This document shows positions 60,611 through 64,000 of a stretch of 64,000 bases of DNA, piece after piece. A program made the position numbers and the translations under genes. Numbering within the stretch: the stretch's first letter is position 1; the number at the start of each line of letters is the position of its first letter. The stretch covers positions 182,408,796 to 182,472,795 of the forward strand of contig CP136068.1 in assembly GCA_032622095.1 (NCBI GenBank), in the 5' to 3' direction. The stretch is from Siphonodentalium dalli (taxonomy: Eukaryota > Mollusca > Scaphopoda > Gadilida > Siphonodentaliidae). Under the pieces are notes generated by a model. The model was not told the DNA's origin. It searched no databases and saw nothing but the letters and a program-made list of their open reading frames with translations.

Positions 60611-61385
60611 ATATTATTACATTTTATACTTGACAAATATAATCTGAAAAATGACACGAGTTAATCAAAAGGGATGGGAGCGCAAGTTATTCAACTTAGA
60701 GTATTGCTCCTCTCCCTTAACAATATTGAAACGCATAATAATATTTATATATTGTATTATGTTTGGTCTCAAAGTTTGCTTAGTTGGAATGTAGTACCTA
60801 AAAAGGGGATCGAGATCCAGGGTGAGGTCTGGAGTTGTGAGTGGACATATATCACGGAGGGGATGTAGGTCCTATGGCGAGATGAGCCGAGACTTTTGAT
60901 AACGATATGGGCGAATACATAGGCGAAGATATAGGCTTATTGGGATTTTGAAAGTTTTATGTCAATGAGATCTACCCGCGTGCTGCTAAACAATTTATCA
61001 TTTAGAGTATTGAATACGTTGCTTTGACCGACGAGGATATCTTCAACTCTATCAACAAAACATTCTATTTAGCCATTTCTTCAAATAATTGGCACTGGAA
61101 GAAAAATTGCAAAGCGTCGTCAATATAAAACCCGCATTGACAGTGAAAATATAGTTTCCAAGTTTTACCAAAATTTAACATATATATTGTGACCCACTAT
61201 ATAAATGAAGAATCGTATGCACAGCGGGTTATATGAAATATGTTGAGCGCATGTGCACTGCCTCTCAACAATGTCACAATAATCATGTTTTAACAGCCGC
61301 TTGGTTGTCTGATAAACAAATCCAAATACAAGTTCGCAACCAGTATACATATACGGAAGAAGTAGAGACAATTGTATAAATGTTG

Positions 61386-61732
61386 GCCAAGTATCAACAA
61401 TGTGTCTATTGAACAGCCTCTATAAGATATCTCCACACAACTTTAAAAGATAACATCAATTTCCTCAGTAGTTCTGAACATGAATAGATAAAATTTAAAC
61501 ATTATTACATGAAGCCCAATTCCGTGGAGTTGGTATGTAGATGGTATTTAAGAACGCACAATTTCAAAATTGGTCCAATGATTTTTCACAGAGCTTTGCT
61601 GATTGTTCAACTTATACAATAATTCGCAGTTAACAAGTATCAACAATGTGTCTACTGAACAGCCTCCATCAGATATCTGAACACCACTTTGAAAAATAAC
61701 GCCCATTTGCTCAGTAGTTATGAGCTTCTCGT
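61386..61732. repeat. ~100-bp duplication, offset ~246
   Basis: AAGTATCAACAATGTGTCTA, TGAACAGCCTC, AGATATCT and CTCAGTAGTT occur in the same order at 61,388-61,482 and 61,634-61,725. The right copy reads openly on the minus strand; the left has a stop. Confidence 0.65.
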
Positions 61733-62299
61733 AAATATGTTCAAGTATGAACACAGCCAGGAGGTCGATGACTTACACATACTCGAGCCAAAACGTCCGC
61801 TATTAAGAAGTCTGAACAAGGAAGTTCATAATATTGAAGCAAAATAATTGTTGCTTGATTTCTTGAAGCGACATTCAAATTGACGTACGTGATACTTGTG
61901 AAAATGGGAGAGTCACTCGTTTCTATTCCCAAACGATTTCGTTAAACAACTGTGATTCAGACTCAAAGCACTCTTGTGTCGAAGTGCTCCAAACCTAATC
62001 ATCACGCCGGTGGTTGCACTTTCTTTGAATCATAGCACATATTTCCTATACAATGGAGATAATAGCTCGGTAGCGAGCTAAATTTTGTGCCCCTCTCCTC
62101 ATCCCTGACGGGGACGACGCCACAATGCAACATATGTATCCATAAACCACAGCATGATACTCTTACCTGTACCACGGAGATGACCAAATATAAGTTTGGT
62201 AGAAACCGCCAACAATAAAAGTGTGCATTAACTCTGAGGCAATTCTTACCACCGTCCCTGATTCGAGCGGTGCGCCATTTATGTATCTGTAAACGAAGT

Positions 62300-63175
62300 A
62301 TTCCAATTCTATGTACTAGAGACCTTTCTCAAAATCACGAATACGATTACGGATGGAAATATCACACCAGTATACGGCCAAAATTAGATTTTTACGCACG
62401 GGGGTTCTTATGTGAGACGTAATATACCCCACTCAGTTAATTATGTGCAGATGTGTCAATAATTAGCTTAGGGACGCTCTAACATTCTCCGTTCATACAT
62501 AATTACCTGTTATCAATAAAATATGTTGTTGTAACTGGGATATGGAAGCCTAAACATATCTGTAATCAATGAAACAGCATCTCTGGACACCCCTGTTCGT
62601 ATACGATTTATATCGGGTCACATTAAGATCAATTAGAAATTGTAAAGTCGTTATCAAAAATATGTAATTTTTCGACCAAAACGTGTTTGGGGGAGGGGTA
62701 GCTAAAATCAAGTATCTCGCAAACTGTTCAAACTTTCTGTTAATTACTTTATCCGTATGCTTGCTAGATAACTACTGCACCGCATTGATTAAATATGTTG
62801 GCGTTATTACAATATACGTTTAAATGCAGCAGAAAATAAATGATTCGGCTCCAAATGGCAGGAAAATCCAAATTTACCAACACTTTTTCCTATAAAGTAG
62901 AGGTATGGTATGATGTGGCAATATTAACACAAACAATCTTGGCAAATAAGTTAGAACTTCGCCACATCGTTCGCCTGGCCAAAATCGTTAATTTCTGGGA
63001 AAAAGTGACTGGTGGGTATCTTTCTTCGTCGATTTGACAATAGCCACCACCAATCCCGATATTTTTCACTACCAATTTCGTGAACAATATATGTTTCAAC
63101 TTGTTCTACTGTGGGTAGGGGTACCCGACCACTTTTGGCGTTTGGTCGCTGCGCTATTTAGTCTCAGTATATTAT
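62300..63175. other. No gene recognised
   Basis: AT-rich, short frames only. Confidence 0.35.
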
Positions 63176-63729
63176 ATTATTATCCATCCCTTAACTAACA
63201 CCATTTCCGATTGGGCAAAAGCCGCCACGTGATAGTCCTGGAAAAAGTCATATTGGACTCCCGAAAGTCATATTGGACTCCCGACTGTACAATATGACTT
63301 TTCACGAATTAACTCACGAATTAACTCTATTGCGAAATGAATCGGTGAAATTGTGATGCGCGCGCAACATTGATGGATTTTAGCAGACGTTTCACTTCCG
63401 GATTGAGTTTTTTCTCACTTCCGTGTTTACTTTTCCAAATCATGCTTTCTGATGATCAATATACGGTACAGGCTTTTATAGAGAATTAAGTGCCGACAAA
63501 TACCAAAAATAACCACAAAAAGTTTTATTTCCAAAATTTGGATAAACATACAGATGGATAATAAAAATGTCATTATACAATGTTGTGTACAGTATGAGTT
63601 TTTCTTGTACTCGACAAGGTTGTGGTAAAAAGTCATATTGGACTCGACACTGGCGTGTCTCGTCCAATATGACTTTTCACCACAACCTGGACTCGTATAA
63701 GAAAAACACATACTGTACACAACATTGTA
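63176..63729. mobile_element. 555-bp dispersed palindromic repeat, copy 2
   Basis: Second copy of 11,938-12,493, same orientation, with the same start and end. The hairpin lies at 63,576-63,729. Loop and arms are nearly unchanged (CGACACTGGCGTGTCTCG in the loop region), though the two copies differ by small indels in the first half. Sharp ends on both copies define the element as about 555 bp. Confidence 0.8.
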
Positions 63730-64000
63730 TAATAACTTTATAATATTACTCGACATAAGCCAGGGGCCCGTGTATGTGCTTAGGGGTGACGCGTATTGGG
63801 AGGGGGCCAAGTTACAAGCCCTTCATAGTTTCATAGTTTGGGTTAATAAATATTTCAAAATTATTATGAATATAAATAAAGTTAATGTATTTCATCAATT
63901 ATAACAGCATTATATGCATGCATGCGTGTATTCATGTTTCCGAGTTTGCTGAATAAAATAATTTGTCCGCAATTTTGAAAGTTATTTAGAGTTCACGTGT

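Overview
The window is AT-rich metazoan genomic DNA. Genes are split into exons by multi-kilobase introns, and most of the sequence is decayed transposons, palindromic non-autonomous elements and tandem arrays. Three non-LTR retrotransposon relics, a piggyBac-like relic, and PAN, fibrinogen-like, C-type lectin and possibly galectin exons fit a marine invertebrate. I favour a lophotrochozoan, probably a mollusc; this is inference, and no species can be named from the sequence. There are no bacterial operons and no CRISPR array, and I recognised no rRNA or tRNA gene.

Layout. 1-2,100: palindromic MITE, decayed reverse transcriptase, 101-bp tandem repeat. 2,100-7,100: nothing recognised. 7,125-18,087 (+): best gene, a secreted fibrinogen-related lectin in three phase-consistent exons (signal peptide plus PAN; EGF-like half; fibrinogen C-terminal domain), 349 residues if these are all the exons. 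Its first intron holds a CR1/L2-like LINE and a perfect-looking hairpin. 19,020-23,050 (-): long endonuclease plus RT non-LTR element with frameshifts, an unrelated insertion and a degraded 2A-like motif; its 5' side runs into a 38-copy, 40-bp satellite (23,168-24,686). 25,055-26,070 and 32,365-33,430: two copies of a 1-kb dispersed repeat flanking a 4.7-kb foldback structure (26,930-31,640). 34,260-35,610: tandem repeats. 36,857-42,806 (-): C-type lectin domain split over two exons, the second with an in-frame stop; its intron holds a piggyBac relic and a 437-bp unit in direct and inverted copies. 45,398-45,736: two adjacent palindromic elements. 47,520-47,651 (-): possible galectin terminal exon. 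48,111-50,342: 47-bp satellite with nested higher-order duplication. 51,339-52,702: TIR element. 52,949-53,186 (-): unidentified possible exon. 54,100-64,000: mostly degenerate tandem repeats, ending with a second copy of the 555-bp palindromic repeat seen at 11,938.

The recognisable host genes are secreted recognition proteins: a fibrinogen lectin, a C-type lectin and perhaps a galectin. In invertebrates these families serve in non-self recognition, so the window may be part of an immune-lectin neighbourhood, though one lectin appears broken. The dominant theme is repeat biology: hairpin-forming elements, a foldback, and satellites that grew by block duplication.
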